Below the pieces are notes generated by a model. The model was not told the origin of the DNA. It worked only from the letters and a program-made list of their open reading frames with translations, and ran no database searches. The translations under genes and the position numbers were made by a program. From positions 1 through 64,000 of the forward strand of contig DATJBV010000047.1 of NCBI GenBank assembly GCA_035515055.1: 64,000 bases of DNA. The letters run 5' to 3'. The number at the start of each line of letters is the position of its first letter. The first letter of the stretch is position 1. Shown here in pieces: positions 1 through 7,890 of this stretch. The DNA is from Pollutimonas sp035515055 (GTDB lineage Bacteria; Pseudomonadota; Gammaproteobacteria; Burkholderiales; Burkholderiaceae_B).

Positions 1-1
1 C

Positions 2-526
2 GACCTGAACCTGTACTACGTTGTGATGGCCATATTCATCATCGGATATGCCGTTTGCTGGCGCACCATTAATTCGCCGTTCGGCCAAGTCTTGAAGTCG
101 ATCCGCGAGAACGAGCCCAGGGCCATTTCCCTCGGTTACAACGTAGACAACTTCAAGTTGTTGGCATTTGTCTTGTCGGCCGCCTTGGCCGGCCTGGCCG
201 GTGCCACCAAGGCACTGGTGTTCGTTTCGGCAACCCTGTCCGACGCCACGTGGCAGATGTCGGGCATGGTCGTTCTAATGACGCTCATCGGCGGCCTGGG
301 CACCTTCACCGGTCCGGTTGTAGGCGCGCTTATTGTCGTCATGCTCGAGAACAAGGTTGGCGAGTTCGGACGGTTCATGGGCGAACTCACCGGCATAAGC
401 TGGTTCCAGGTGTTGGGCGAATCGGTCACGATCGTCATTGGCCTGATCTTCATTATCTGCGTCATGGCATTCCGTCGCGGCATAATTGGCGAACTGGTCT
501 ACCGCTTCCGAACCAATAAAGCTTGA
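2..526 (+). CDS. livM: Branched-chain amino acid (HAAT) ABC transporter permease LivM, C-terminal part
   Basis: The frame is open from the first bases of the window, so the gene starts outside it and only the last ~174 residues are visible. They hold the conserved HAAT permease segment SIRENEPRA with the following GYN (coupling loop that contacts the ATPase), then four or five hydrophobic stretches including a Gly-rich segment GGLGTFTGPVVGA typical of LivM. LivM is one of two inner-membrane permeases importing branched-chain amino acids or similar carboxylates. The 3' end faces the livF of another HAAT operon, separated only by a bidirectional terminator. This is therefore a different transporter from the one on the minus strand. 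Family assignment is firm; substrate is unknown. Confidence 0.9.
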   Translation, partial: DLNLYYVVMAIFIIGYAVCWRTINSPFGQVLKSIRENEPRAISLGYNVDNFKLLAFVLSAALAGLAGATKALVFVSATLSDATWQMSGMVVLMTLIGGLGTFTGPVVGALIVVMLENKVGEFGRFMGELTGISWFQVLGESVTIVIGLIFIICVMAFRRGIIGELVYRFRTNKA

Positions 527-546
527 AGAAGAACGGCATCGCTCCA

Positions 547-577
547 TAAAAAAAACCCCTTTCGGGGTTTTTTTTAT
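547..577. terminator. Bidirectional rho-independent terminator between convergent liv genes
   Basis: An A-tract, the stem CCCC/GGGG extended by A-T pairs with loop TTTC, and a T-tract form a symmetrical hairpin with eight or nine A/T on each side. It lies 20 bp past the livM stop and overlaps the last codons of livF on the other strand, so it can stop transcription from both directions. Confidence 0.88.
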
Positions 578-1347
578 TCGGCTTGCTTTCTTGCGTTCCC
601 CAATCCCAGATAACTCTCGATGACCCGAGGATTTCCGCTGAGTTCTTTTGCCCGGCCCTCCAGCACGATTTCACCAGTTTCCAGGACATAGCCGTAGTCG
701 GCTACTTGGAGCGCCGCCCGCGCGTTCTGCTCGACCAGCAAGATGGCAACGCCGGTACTGCGCAAGCGGGAAATGATCTGGAATATTTCACGCACGATTA
801 GAGGTGCCAGGCCAAGGCTGGGCTCGTCCAGCATGAGCAGTTGCGGCTGCGCCATCAGGGCGCGCCCCACGGCAAGCATCTGCCGTTCGCCGCCGGACAG
901 CGTACCCGCCTCTTGCATGCGGCGCTCGCGCAAGCGCGGGAACAAGTCATAGACTTCGTGGATGGTTTCCTTCCAGCCGTGCTTACCGGCACGGTACAGG
1001 CGAAATCCGCCCAACAGCAAATTGTCTTCAACCGACATACTGCCGAACAGCTCGCGGCGCTCGGGCACCAGCGAGATGCCGTTGGACACGCGCCGCTCCA
1101 CCTGCCAGGCTCCGACTTCGGCGCCCAGGTACTGCACCGATCCGGCACTGTGGCCGGTAGCGGGCAGCGAACCCATAATGGAATTCAACAAGGTCGACTT
1201 GCCGGCACCATTACCGCCGATCACGGTGACGATGCTCCCGCGAGTGACAAGAATATTGGCCCCCATTACCGCACTTACCTTTCCATATTTTGCGGACAGG
1301 TCGGTTACTTTCAGAATGGGGTGTTTAGGCTTGCTTGATGTATTCAT
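574..1347 (-). CDS. livF: HAAT ABC transporter ATP-binding protein LivF
   Basis: A 257-residue cytoplasmic ATPase of the branched-chain amino acid transporter family. Walker A GGNGAGKST is at 44-52, the signature LSGGE at 150-154 and Walker B LLMLDE ending at D174-E175. Length and the C-terminal SYLGLG motif fit LivF rather than LivG. Its start overlaps the stop of the upstream livM-livG fusion gene by 4 nt (ATGA), so translation is probably coupled. It is the last gene of the livK-H-MG-F operon and runs into the bidirectional terminator. It energises uptake together with the LivG domain. The substrate cannot be read from the ATPase. Confidence 0.93.
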   Translation of the reverse strand: MNTSSKPKHPILKVTDLSAKYGKVSAVMGANILVTRGSIVTVIGGNGAGKSTLLNSIMGSLPATGHSAGSVQYLGAEVGAWQVERRVSNGISLVPERRELFGSMSVEDNLLLGGFRLYRAGKHGWKETIHEVYDLFPRLRERRMQEAGTLSGGERQMLAVGRALMAQPQLLMLDEPSLGLAPLIVREIFQIISRLRSTGVAILLVEQNARAALQVADYGYVLETGEIVLEGRAKELSGNPRVIESYLGLGNARKQAE

Positions 1348-3218
1348 GGCGCACTTCCGGTTGCTGCGGCCCGCACCGGCGGCGCGTCGAGCGCCTCCTC
1401 TTGCTCGATATAGGGCGGGTCGTCGAAGCTCATGTCGTCGTCTATGCCGCCAAGGTAGGCCTCGAGCACAGCCGGATTTTGTTGGACCTGGGAAGGCAAG
1501 CCTTCCGCCAGCTTGGTGCCGAAGTCCATGACGAGCAGGTGATCCGTCAAGTTCATGACAAAATCCATGTCGTGCTCGACCAACAATATGCTCATGCCTT
1601 CCAGCCGCAGCTGGTCGAGCACTTGGGCGAGTTCCTGCTTTTCCTTGTAGCGCAAGCCCGCTGCTGGCTCATCGAGCAGCAACAGGACGGGATCGGCAGC
1701 CAGGGCGCGCGCAATTTCCAGGATGCGTTGCTGGCCCAGGGCCAGATTGCCTGCTTGTTCATACAGATAATCGCCGAGGCCGACACGGTGAAGCTGAACC
1801 GCCGCCTCATGCAGCAATTGCGCTTCACTGCGGCGTTCCGTATGCAGGGCTGCCGCGAGGACACCAACGTGGCTGCGCAAGTGCGCACCCAGAGCGACGT
1901 TCTCCAGGACAGTCATGGACGCCAGGAGTTGAACGTGCTGGAACGTTCTTGCCACCCCAAGGCGCGCGATTTCGCGCGAGGGCAAGACGTCGAGCCGTTC
2001 ACCCAGGAAGCTGACTTTGCCGCTGGTGGCCGGCAAAACGCCTGTGATGAGGTTGAAAGTGGTACTTTTGCCGGCGCCATTGGGACCTATAAGCCCCATG
2101 ATTTCGCCCGCCTTTAGCGAGAAGCTGATGTCGTTGACCGCGACGAGGCCACCAAACTCCTTGCGTATGCTGTCGACCTGGAGAACCAGCGAGCCCTTTT
2201 CGGGCCGCGTGCGCACGGGCAGAGCCGGCGCTTCGGGCGGCGCGGCGATACGGCGGCGCTCGGTTCGCCCGGTGAATACCGACCACCAGTACGATAGTAT
2301 TGGCCAGACGCCATCTCGGGCATACTGAAGCACCAATATCATGAGCACGCCGAACACGATCAGTTCGAAGTTGTAACTCGACCCCACAATATTGGGCAAT
2401 ACATTCTGCAATTGGTCTTTAAGCGTGAGTATCAGCCCCGAGCCAAGAACGGCGCCCCATACGCTGCCCGCCCCGCCCACCACGGCCATGAACAAGTATT
2501 CAATACCGTAGTTAAGACCGAAAGGGCTGGGACTGACCGCACGCTGCATATGCGCGTAAAGCCAGCCCGACAGGCACGCCAGCAACGCCGCGTACACAAA
2601 AATAATGACCTTGTAGCTCGCCATATTGATACCGAACGATTCGGCCATGCCCCCGCCGCTTTTCAGGGCGCGTATGGCCCGGCCCGGACGCGAGTCGAGC
2701 AGATTGCGAGTGGCCCACATTGACAGCAGGACCAGAATCCAGATCAGGTAATAGATGTTGCGCCCTTCGGCCAGCGATATGCCGAAAATGCTGATGGGAG
2801 CAATACCCGCGATGCCGTCGTACTGACCCAGGAACGCCAGGTTGCCGAATAAATAATAAAGCGACAGGCACCAGGCGATCGTACCCAAGGGCAGGTAGTG
2901 CCCCGACAAACGCAAGGTAATGGCGCCGAGCACGTAGGCGAGCAAAAATGTGACCGCCAAGCCGATGATCAGGGCGAGCCATGGCGACCACCCGAACGAT
3001 GTGGTGAGCCAGGCGGTGGCATAGGCGCCGATGCCCACGAAAGCGGCTTGCCCGAAAGAGGTTAGACCCCCCACCCCCGTAAGCAACACCAGGCCCAGCA
3101 CCACCAGGCTGGCAAGCCCTACATAATTAAGGTGGGTGATCCAGAATTCCGGCGTTCCGGGCGCCACCGGCAACAACGCCAAGACGATTAGTACGGCAAC
3201 AAGCAGGATGCGATTCAT
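1344..3218 (-). CDS. LivM-LivG fusion: HAAT permease joined to ATP-binding protein
   Basis: One continuous frame of 624 residues (from the start chosen here) carries a LivM permease over roughly residues 1-315, with eight or so hydrophobic segments and the GIEYLFMAVVGGAGS region. A charged Pro-rich linker follows at ~320-345, then a LivG ATPase with Walker A GPNGAGKS at 378-385, signature LALGQQR at 492-498, Walker B LLLLDE ending D516-E517 and an H-loop histidine near 549. The start at 3218 has GAGGAG 10 nt upstream inside the end of livH. An earlier in-frame ATG at 3245 lacks a Shine-Dalgarno and would overlap livH by 20 nt. Such MG fusions occur in Burkholderiales HAAT operons. The C-terminal ~30 residues are acidic and not part of the ATPase fold. 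Confidence 0.9.
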   Translation of the reverse strand: MNRILLVAVLIVLALLPVAPGTPEFWITHLNYVGLASLVVLGLVLLTGVGGLTSFGQAAFVGIGAYATAWLTTSFGWSPWLALIIGLAVTFLLAYVLGAITLRLSGHYLPLGTIAWCLSLYYLFGNLAFLGQYDGIAGIAPISIFGISLAEGRNIYYLIWILVLLSMWATRNLLDSRPGRAIRALKSGGGMAESFGINMASYKVIIFVYAALLACLSGWLYAHMQRAVSPSPFGLNYGIEYLFMAVVGGAGSVWGAVLGSGLILTLKDQLQNVLPNIVGSSYNFELIVFGVLMILVLQYARDGVWPILSYWWSVFTGRTERRRIAAPPEAPALPVRTRPEKGSLVLQVDSIRKEFGGLVAVNDISFSLKAGEIMGLIGPNGAGKSTTFNLITGVLPATSGKVSFLGERLDVLPSREIARLGVARTFQHVQLLASMTVLENVALGAHLRSHVGVLAAALHTERRSEAQLLHEAAVQLHRVGLGDYLYEQAGNLALGQQRILEIARALAADPVLLLLDEPAAGLRYKEKQELAQVLDQLRLEGMSILLVEHDMDFVMNLTDHLLVMDFGTKLAEGLPSQVQQNPAVLEAYLGGIDDDMSFDDPPYIEQEEALDAPPVRAAATGSAP

Positions 3219-3225
3219 GGGCTTG

Positions 3226-4263
3226 CTACTCCTCGTCTTCGACATGATGCGTGCCGAACGAGCGCCACATTAATACGGGAATGATCAGGGTGAACACGAT
3301 GACTTCTTTGTATGCACTGGCAGAGAAGGAGGAGAAGGCCTCGAGGATGCCCACGAACAAGGCCCCGCCGGCGGCGATCGGATAGCTGATCAGACCGCCG
3401 AAAATGGCGGCGACAAATCCTTTGAGCCCGATGAGAAAGCCGGTGTCGTAGTAGACCGTGGTGACTGGCGCGATGAGCATGCCTGACAACGCGCCGATTG
3501 CGGCTGCCAGGGTGAAGGTCAGGCTGCCCGACATATTCGTGCTTATGCCAACCAGGCGCGCCCCGCGCCGATTGACAGCCGTTGCCCGCAAGGCGCGGCC
3601 ATACAAGGTCTTGCCGAAGAAAACCCACAGGCCGAGGATTAGGATGACGCACGTGGCCAACACGAAAAACGTCTGGGCCGACCAATTGACGGCGCCCAGT
3701 TGCACGTTGCCCTCCATGAATGGCGGAGTGCGCCATCCTTCGGCACCAAAAAATACCAGCGCGAGGCCCGTCAGGGCAAAGTGGACGGCGACGGAAATAA
3801 TAAGCAAGACCAGCACGCTGGCCTCGGCGACCGGCTGATACACCAGCCTGTACAGCATAGGGCCCAGCGGAACCACCAATGCCATGGAGAACAACACATT
3901 GATCCAGAGGGACGTCTCTTTGCTGACGATATACGGCGCCAGCAAATAGAGCACCACCGGGAGCAGCAAGCTCCACGACAGCGTCTTGCCCACACCCGTC
4001 CAGTTCTTGCCACGCATGGCGGCAACGACGACCAGTATGGAAACCAGCGCTCCCATGATAAGCAGCATATTGACCGTGCCTGGAATGCGTCCATTGACCA
4101 TGAAGGCGAGCGTCAATGCGCCGAACGCGACAAATTCCCCCTGGGGAATGAAGATGACGCGCGTTACGACAAACACCAGCACAAGTGCCAGCCCCAATAA
4201 TGCGTAGATGGCGCCATTTACGATGCCATCTTGCAGCAGTATTAGAAATATTGTTGAATCCAT
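3226..4263 (-). CDS. livH: HAAT ABC transporter permease LivH
   Basis: Inner-membrane permease of the HAAT family, about 345 residues from the ATG at 4263 (MDSTIFLILLQDGIVNGAIY). It has the N-terminal amphipathic-to-hydrophobic start typical of LivH, the IPQGEFVAFGA segment and the RALRATAVNRRGARLVGI coupling loop. It is longer than a minimal LivH (~290-300) because of an extra hydrophobic segment around residues 75-125. Upstream TTG (4290) and ATG (4278) codons are possible starts, but none has a clear ribosome site. A perfect hairpin separates it from the binding-protein gene upstream. It partners with the LivM domain of the downstream fusion protein to form the translocation pore. Confidence 0.9.
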   Translation of the reverse strand: MDSTIFLILLQDGIVNGAIYALLGLALVLVFVVTRVIFIPQGEFVAFGALTLAFMVNGRIPGTVNMLLIMGALVSILVVVAAMRGKNWTGVGKTLSWSLLLPVVLYLLAPYIVSKETSLWINVLFSMALVVPLGPMLYRLVYQPVAEASVLVLLIISVAVHFALTGLALVFFGAEGWRTPPFMEGNVQLGAVNWSAQTFFVLATCVILILGLWVFFGKTLYGRALRATAVNRRGARLVGISTNMSGSLTFTLAAAIGALSGMLIAPVTTVYYDTGFLIGLKGFVAAIFGGLISYPIAAGGALFVGILEAFSSFSASAYKEVIVFTLIIPVLMWRSFGTHHVEDEE

Positions 4264-4291
4264 GTGGGATGACACCATAGGCAAAGACAAT

Positions 4292-4317
4292 AATACCGGC
4301 CCCGATGGGCCGGTATT
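4292..4317 (-). terminator. Intercistronic hairpin between livK and livH
   Basis: A perfect 11-bp inverted repeat, AATACCGGCCC / GGGCCGGTATT, with a CGAT loop begins 10 nt after the binding-protein stop and precedes livH. On the transcript it is followed by a moderately U-rich run. The position suggests partial termination or 3'-end stabilisation that yields more binding protein than permease. The hairpin is seen directly; the role is inferred. Confidence 0.65.
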
Positions 4318-4326
4318 TGTATCATT

Positions 4327-5496
4327 TTACAGATCGGGCTGGTATGTCCACTTGCCGTCAACCACCTTGACCATGACGCGGGCACGTTTATCGAAGCCGG
4401 CATGATCGGTTGCGGACATGTTGAATACGCCCTGGGAAGCCGGCAAGCCGTTGATTTGCTCGATCGCGTCGCGCATTGCCTTGCGGAATTCCGGCGTACC
4501 CGGTTTTGCCCCGGTCTTGAGGGCCCCAGGAATGGCGGTAGTCACTAACAAGCCCGCGTCCCACATGTGGCCGCCGAAGGTATTGATGGTGCCTTCCCCG
4601 TACTTTGCCTCGTATTTGGCTTTGTACTCAAGCGCGCTTTTCTTCACCTCGTTACTGTCTGGCAGTTGGTCCGCAACAAGCAGCGGACCGGCCGGGAGGA
4701 TCATGTCGTTGCAGTCTTTGGCGCACACCCGAAGTACGTCGTTATTGGCGGCGCCATGCGTCTGGTACATGATGCCCTTGTAGCCGCGGCCTTTGAGCTC
4801 GCGCTGCGGCAGTGCCACCGGCGTGCCCGACCCCGCAACAAGAATGCCATCCGGCTTGGCGGCGACCAGTTTCAAGACTTGTCCGGTCACGCTGGTATCG
4901 GTGCGCCCGTAGCGCTCGACCGCAACCATTTTTATGCCCTTGGCCTTGGCCGCTTCGGTCATGACGTTCAACCAGCCTTCGCCGTAGGCGTCGCTATAGC
5001 CAATGAACCCGAGCGTCTTGACGCCTTGCTTCGCCATGGCGTCGGCCAGGGCGCTAGCCATGAGCTGGTCGTTCTGCGGCGTCTTGAAGACCCATTTGCG
5101 CGCACCCTCGACCGGTTCGACGATTTTTGCGTTTGCCGCCACGCTGATCATGGGCGTGCTGGTTTCACCGGCGACATCGACCATGGCCAAGGAGCCCGGC
5201 GTAACCGATGTGCCTATCACGACATCGACCTTGTCGTCCGTAATGAGCTTACGCATGTTTTTAACGGCAACCGTCGTGTCGGTGCCGTCGTCCAGAACGA
5301 TATACTCGATCTTCTGGCCGGCCACTTCGGTGGGCAGAAGCGCCACCGTATTGCGTTCCGGTATACCCAGGGAGGCGGCCGGACCGGTGCTGGCCACGGT
5401 GATGCCCACTTTAATTTGTGCCGACGCCAGCATGGGCAAGGCAAGGCCGAGCGCTGCGGCCAAAACCGAAAGTCGAACTGACTGCTTCATTTTCAT
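4327..5496 (-). CDS. HAAT transporter periplasmic substrate-binding protein (LivK type)
   Basis: A periplasmic type-I binding protein of 389 residues. The start MKMKQ at 5496 is chosen because AGGAG lies 7 nt upstream; the frame runs a further 25 codons upstream without such a site. A signal peptide (basic MKMKQSVR, hydrophobic core, cleavage after ...MLASA) precedes mature QIKVGITVASTGPAASLG, the classic strand-1 and ligand-loop start of the Leu/Ile/Val-binding family. It also has GYSDAYGEGW and the C-terminal NMSATDHAGF...VVDGKW features. It delivers ligand to LivH/LivM. The family binds branched amino acids, amides, urea, aromatic acids and others, so the ligand is open. It heads the minus-strand operon. 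Confidence 0.9.
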   Translation of the reverse strand: MKMKQSVRLSVLAAALGLALPMLASAQIKVGITVASTGPAASLGIPERNTVALLPTEVAGQKIEYIVLDDGTDTTVAVKNMRKLITDDKVDVVIGTSVTPGSLAMVDVAGETSTPMISVAANAKIVEPVEGARKWVFKTPQNDQLMASALADAMAKQGVKTLGFIGYSDAYGEGWLNVMTEAAKAKGIKMVAVERYGRTDTSVTGQVLKLVAAKPDGILVAGSGTPVALPQRELKGRGYKGIMYQTHGAANNDVLRVCAKDCNDMILPAGPLLVADQLPDSNEVKKSALEYKAKYEAKYGEGTINTFGGHMWDAGLLVTTAIPGALKTGAKPGTPEFRKAMRDAIEQINGLPASQGVFNMSATDHAGFDKRARVMVKVVDGKWTYQPDL

Positions 5497-5803
5497 TTTT
5501 TGTCTCCTGGAGTGGCACGATACCGGGCCTGGGAATTCGCAACACTTAAAGTCATACAGAAAATCAAGCATTGCGGGATTTAGCGTATCACGTCAAACAT
5601 CAACAAAAACATAGGTGTTTTCCAGCGATGCTTGAAGGTTCTAACATTATTTCAGGTAAATCCGCATTATGGACAAGCTTTGACACAAAGTCTTCTGGAA
5701 CATGTCCTCATGGTTTCCGGGAAGAAAGTATCATGGTCATGCGCGGTACTCTGTTCAAAGTCGTTTACCATATTGACCCAACCCGCTCTGATCAAGGTGC
5801 TGA
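5497..5803. other. Divergent intergenic region, livK / msrB
   Basis: About 307 bp between the divergent livK-type gene and msrB. It must hold the promoters of both operons. A TTGACA hexamer at 5680-5685 lacks a convincing -10 at 17 bp. A 78-codon open frame (5571-5807) has no ribosome site and no recognisable product. I see nothing else that I can support. Confidence 0.5.
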
Positions 5804-6199
5804 ATGAATAAAGTCCACAAAACGGATGCCGAATGGCGTGCCGTTCTGTCGCCGGAAGAATATGCGGTTGCCCGCCTGAAGGGCACGGAACGCCCGTTCA
5901 CCGGCCGCTATCACGACACAACCCAGGCGGGGATATACCGCTGCGTGGGTTGCGGGACGGCGCTGTTCGCGTCAGACACGAAGTTCGACGCGGGTTGCGG
6001 CTGGCCGAGCTATTTCGAACCCCTGAACCCCGATAACGTCCGGGAAGAAACCGATACAACCCATGGCATGGTCCGAACCGAAGTCTTGTGCAACGTATGC
6101 GACTCACATCTCGGCCATGTTTTTCCAGACGGCCCGCCCCCTACCGGGCGGCGGTACTGCATCAACTCCTTATCCTTGACATTTGAACCGAGTAAATGA
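5804..6199 (+). CDS. msrB: Peptide-methionine (R)-S-oxide reductase MsrB
   Basis: A 131-residue cytoplasmic enzyme reducing methionine-R-sulfoxide in proteins, with electrons from thioredoxin. Zinc-site cysteines appear as CVGC (C47, C50) and CNVC (C96, C99). Catalytic C119 lies in RRYCINSLSL, and a candidate resolving cysteine C65 in GCGWPSYF, 54 residues before the catalytic one as in two-cysteine MsrBs. HLGHVFPDGP is the substrate loop. Start at 5804 has AAGGTG 5 nt upstream. The stop overlaps the next gene by 4 nt, giving an operon msrB-yciB-bolA-parvulin. Confidence 0.96.
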   Translation: MNKVHKTDAEWRAVLSPEEYAVARLKGTERPFTGRYHDTTQAGIYRCVGCGTALFASDTKFDAGCGWPSYFEPLNPDNVREETDTTHGMVRTEVLCNVCDSHLGHVFPDGPPPTGRRYCINSLSLTFEPSK

Positions 6200-6786
6200 A
6201 GAAATTCCTGTTCGACCTCTTCCCTCTTATTCTCTTTTTTCTGGCGTTCAAGTTCTCCGACATCTTCACGGCAACCGCCGTGGCCATTGCGGCGGGAATA
6301 GGCCAGTTCGTTTGGCTCAAGGCCACGGGAAAGGCAATTGAAGCCACGCACTGGATCAACCTCACCGTCATCCTCGTGTTCGGCGGCGCCACCCTGTTCT
6401 TCCAGAACGATGTCTTCATCAAGTGGAAACCGACTGTCTTGTATTGGTTGTTCGCCGCCATACTGGTGGGCGGCAAGCTCTTTTTTGGACGCAACCTTAT
6501 GCAGAAACTCATGGGCGCCAAGGTATCCATGCCGCCCGCCATATGGGACAAACTCAATTACAGCTGGGCAAGCTTTTTCGTCCTGTCCGGCGGACTCAAC
6601 CTGTATGTGGCGTTCTCGGGCCATTTCACCGAGTCCCAATGGGTCAATTTCAAGGTCTTCGGCCTGATGGCGCTGCTGCTGCTGTTCGTCATCGCCCAAT
6701 CCGTGTGGCTGGGCAAGCATATGAAAGAGGACGTCGATCCATCCCCCGCATTGAACGGCCCAGGGGAACCAAAGGAGGGCTCCTGA
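6196..6786 (+). CDS. yciB: Inner-membrane spanning protein YciB / septation protein A
   Basis: A 196-residue protein that is nearly all membrane, with five or six hydrophobic segments. It has the family's N-terminus MKKFLFDLFPLILFF, the central VLYWLFAAILVGGKLFFGRNL segment (split here for length: YWLFAAIL and GGKLFFGRNL), and WDKLNYSW. YciB (IspZ family) is linked to cell-envelope and septation functions; its molecular activity is not established. Start overlaps msrB by 4 nt (ATGA), its stop shares one base with the bolA start, and the C-terminal tail is hydrophilic. The msrB-yciB-bolA-parvulin order is a familiar one in Bordetella relatives. Confidence 0.93.
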   Translation: MKKFLFDLFPLILFFLAFKFSDIFTATAVAIAAGIGQFVWLKATGKAIEATHWINLTVILVFGGATLFFQNDVFIKWKPTVLYWLFAAILVGGKLFFGRNLMQKLMGAKVSMPPAIWDKLNYSWASFFVLSGGLNLYVAFSGHFTESQWVNFKVFGLMALLLLFVIAQSVWLGKHMKEDVDPSPALNGPGEPKEGS

Positions 6787-7049
6787 TGTCTACAGAACGC
6801 ATGAAGCTGTTGGAGGAGCGCCTGCGCGATCTTGTACCGACCTATCTGGAAATCATCGACGAATCCCATTTCCATGCGGGCCACGAAGGCAGCAAGAATG
6901 GCGCAGGCCATTTTCGCGTGCTGATCTGGACCGAACAATTCAATGGTCTTTCCACCATTGCCCGCCACCGTCTTGTGTATGATCGTGTGCAGGATCTAAT
7001 GCCCTACCCGATTCACGCCTTGGCAATCGTCGCCAAGGCGAATATTTAA
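6786..7049 (+). CDS. BolA family protein
   Basis: An 87-residue protein with the BolA fold. The motif DESHFHAGH (beta-hairpin and helix-turn-helix-like region) is followed by HFRVLIWTEQFNGLSTIARHRLVYD and MPYPIHALAI, the two best-conserved blocks. It lacks the cysteine of the IbaG type at the loop but keeps the histidines used for Fe-S coordination with monothiol glutaredoxins. It starts at 6786, with GGAGG about 8 nt upstream inside yciB, and the stop TGA of yciB shares its A with the ATG. BolA proteins act in Fe-S cluster trafficking and stress morphology. Confidence 0.92.
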   Translation: MSTERMKLLEERLRDLVPTYLEIIDESHFHAGHEGSKNGAGHFRVLIWTEQFNGLSTIARHRLVYDRVQDLMPYPIHALAIVAKANI

Positions 7050-7059
7050 AAGGAAATAC

Positions 7060-7836
7060 ATGAAACGACTCGCCGTATTTGCAGCCGCCTGCGCCATAGC
7101 CGTACCCGCTTTTGCCCAAACGATCGCCAGCGTGAACGGCAAGGCCATTACCCAGGAAAAGCTGGATCAATTTGTCAGCTTGCTGGTCAGCCAGGGCGCA
7201 CAAGACTCGCCAGAGCTGCGCGCACAGGTCAAACAAGAAATGGTGAACCGCCTGGTTGCCGTGCAAGCTGCCGAGAAGGCGGGCATCGATAAACAGACAG
7301 CGGTACAGCAAGAAGTCGAACTCGCTCGCCAAGGCATACTCGTGCGCGCCCTGATGGCCGACTTCCTGAAGAAGAACCCAGTCACCGACGCACAAGTGCA
7401 GTCCGAGTACGACAAAATCAAGAAAGAACAGACCGGCAAGAAAGAATTCAAGCTGCGCCACATCCTGGTCGAGGACGAGAAAGCCGCTGAAGACCTGACC
7501 GCGTCGATCAAGGCGAAAAAAGTCACGTTCGACGCGGCTGCGAAGAAAAACTCGAAGGATCCGGGCAGCGGCAAGAATGGCGGCGATTTAGGCTGGGGCC
7601 CAAGCAGCAACTTCGTGCCCGAGTTTGCCGAGGCTGTCGAAGGCCTGAAGAAAGGCGAAATGACCGCCAAGCCGGTGAAAACCCAGTTCGGCTGGCATAT
7701 CATCCAGGTGGAAGACAGCCGCGATATCAAGTTCCCGGAACTGGCCGAGGTCAAGCCTCAGATCGAGGAAATGCTGCGCCAGCAACAACTTGCTGAATAT
7801 CAGCAAGGCCTGATCAAGAACGCCATCATCAAATAA
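7060..7836 (+). CDS. Periplasmic peptidyl-prolyl cis-trans isomerase, parvulin (PpiC) type
   Basis: A 258-residue protein with a signal peptide (MKRLAVFAAACAIAVPAFA, cut before QTIAS). A SurA/PrsA-like N-terminal helical chaperone region (ASVNGKAITQEKLDQFV, ~20-125) precedes one parvulin domain (~130-225) with the family blocks LRHILVEDE, GGDLGWG and VKTQFGWHIIQV. The C-terminal helix folds back. It probably assists folding of outer-membrane or secreted proteins. It is the last gene of the msrB operon, 10 nt after bolA, with its own AAGGAA ribosome site. Homologues in Bordetella sit at the same place; the name PrsA or Par27-like would be a guess. Confidence 0.9.
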   Translation: MKRLAVFAAACAIAVPAFAQTIASVNGKAITQEKLDQFVSLLVSQGAQDSPELRAQVKQEMVNRLVAVQAAEKAGIDKQTAVQQEVELARQGILVRALMADFLKKNPVTDAQVQSEYDKIKKEQTGKKEFKLRHILVEDEKAAEDLTASIKAKKVTFDAAAKKNSKDPGSGKNGGDLGWGPSSNFVPEFAEAVEGLKKGEMTAKPVKTQFGWHIIQVEDSRDIKFPELAEVKPQIEEMLRQQQLAEYQQGLIKNAIIK

Positions 7837-7846
7837 AACGGCGGTT

Positions 7847-7879
7847 GCCCCCCGGGTGTCGCGGTATATCCTGGGGGGC
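7847..7879. terminator. Hairpin between convergent parvulin and ligA genes
   Basis: GCCCCCCGGG pairs with CCTGGGGGGC (ten pairs, one G-T), loop 13 nt, in the 54-bp gap between the two convergent genes. Neither side has a proper T-tract, so its efficiency as an intrinsic terminator is doubtful. Confidence 0.4.
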
Positions 7880-7890
7880 GTTCTGAAGGG

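Noticed and set aside
5680..5708. TTGACA as a promoter for msrB
   Set aside because: The hexamer at 17-bp distance (TGTCCT) does not resemble a -10 box.
5571..5807. 78-codon frame between livK and msrB
   Set aside because: No ribosome site, no similarity, and it would occupy the divergent promoter region.
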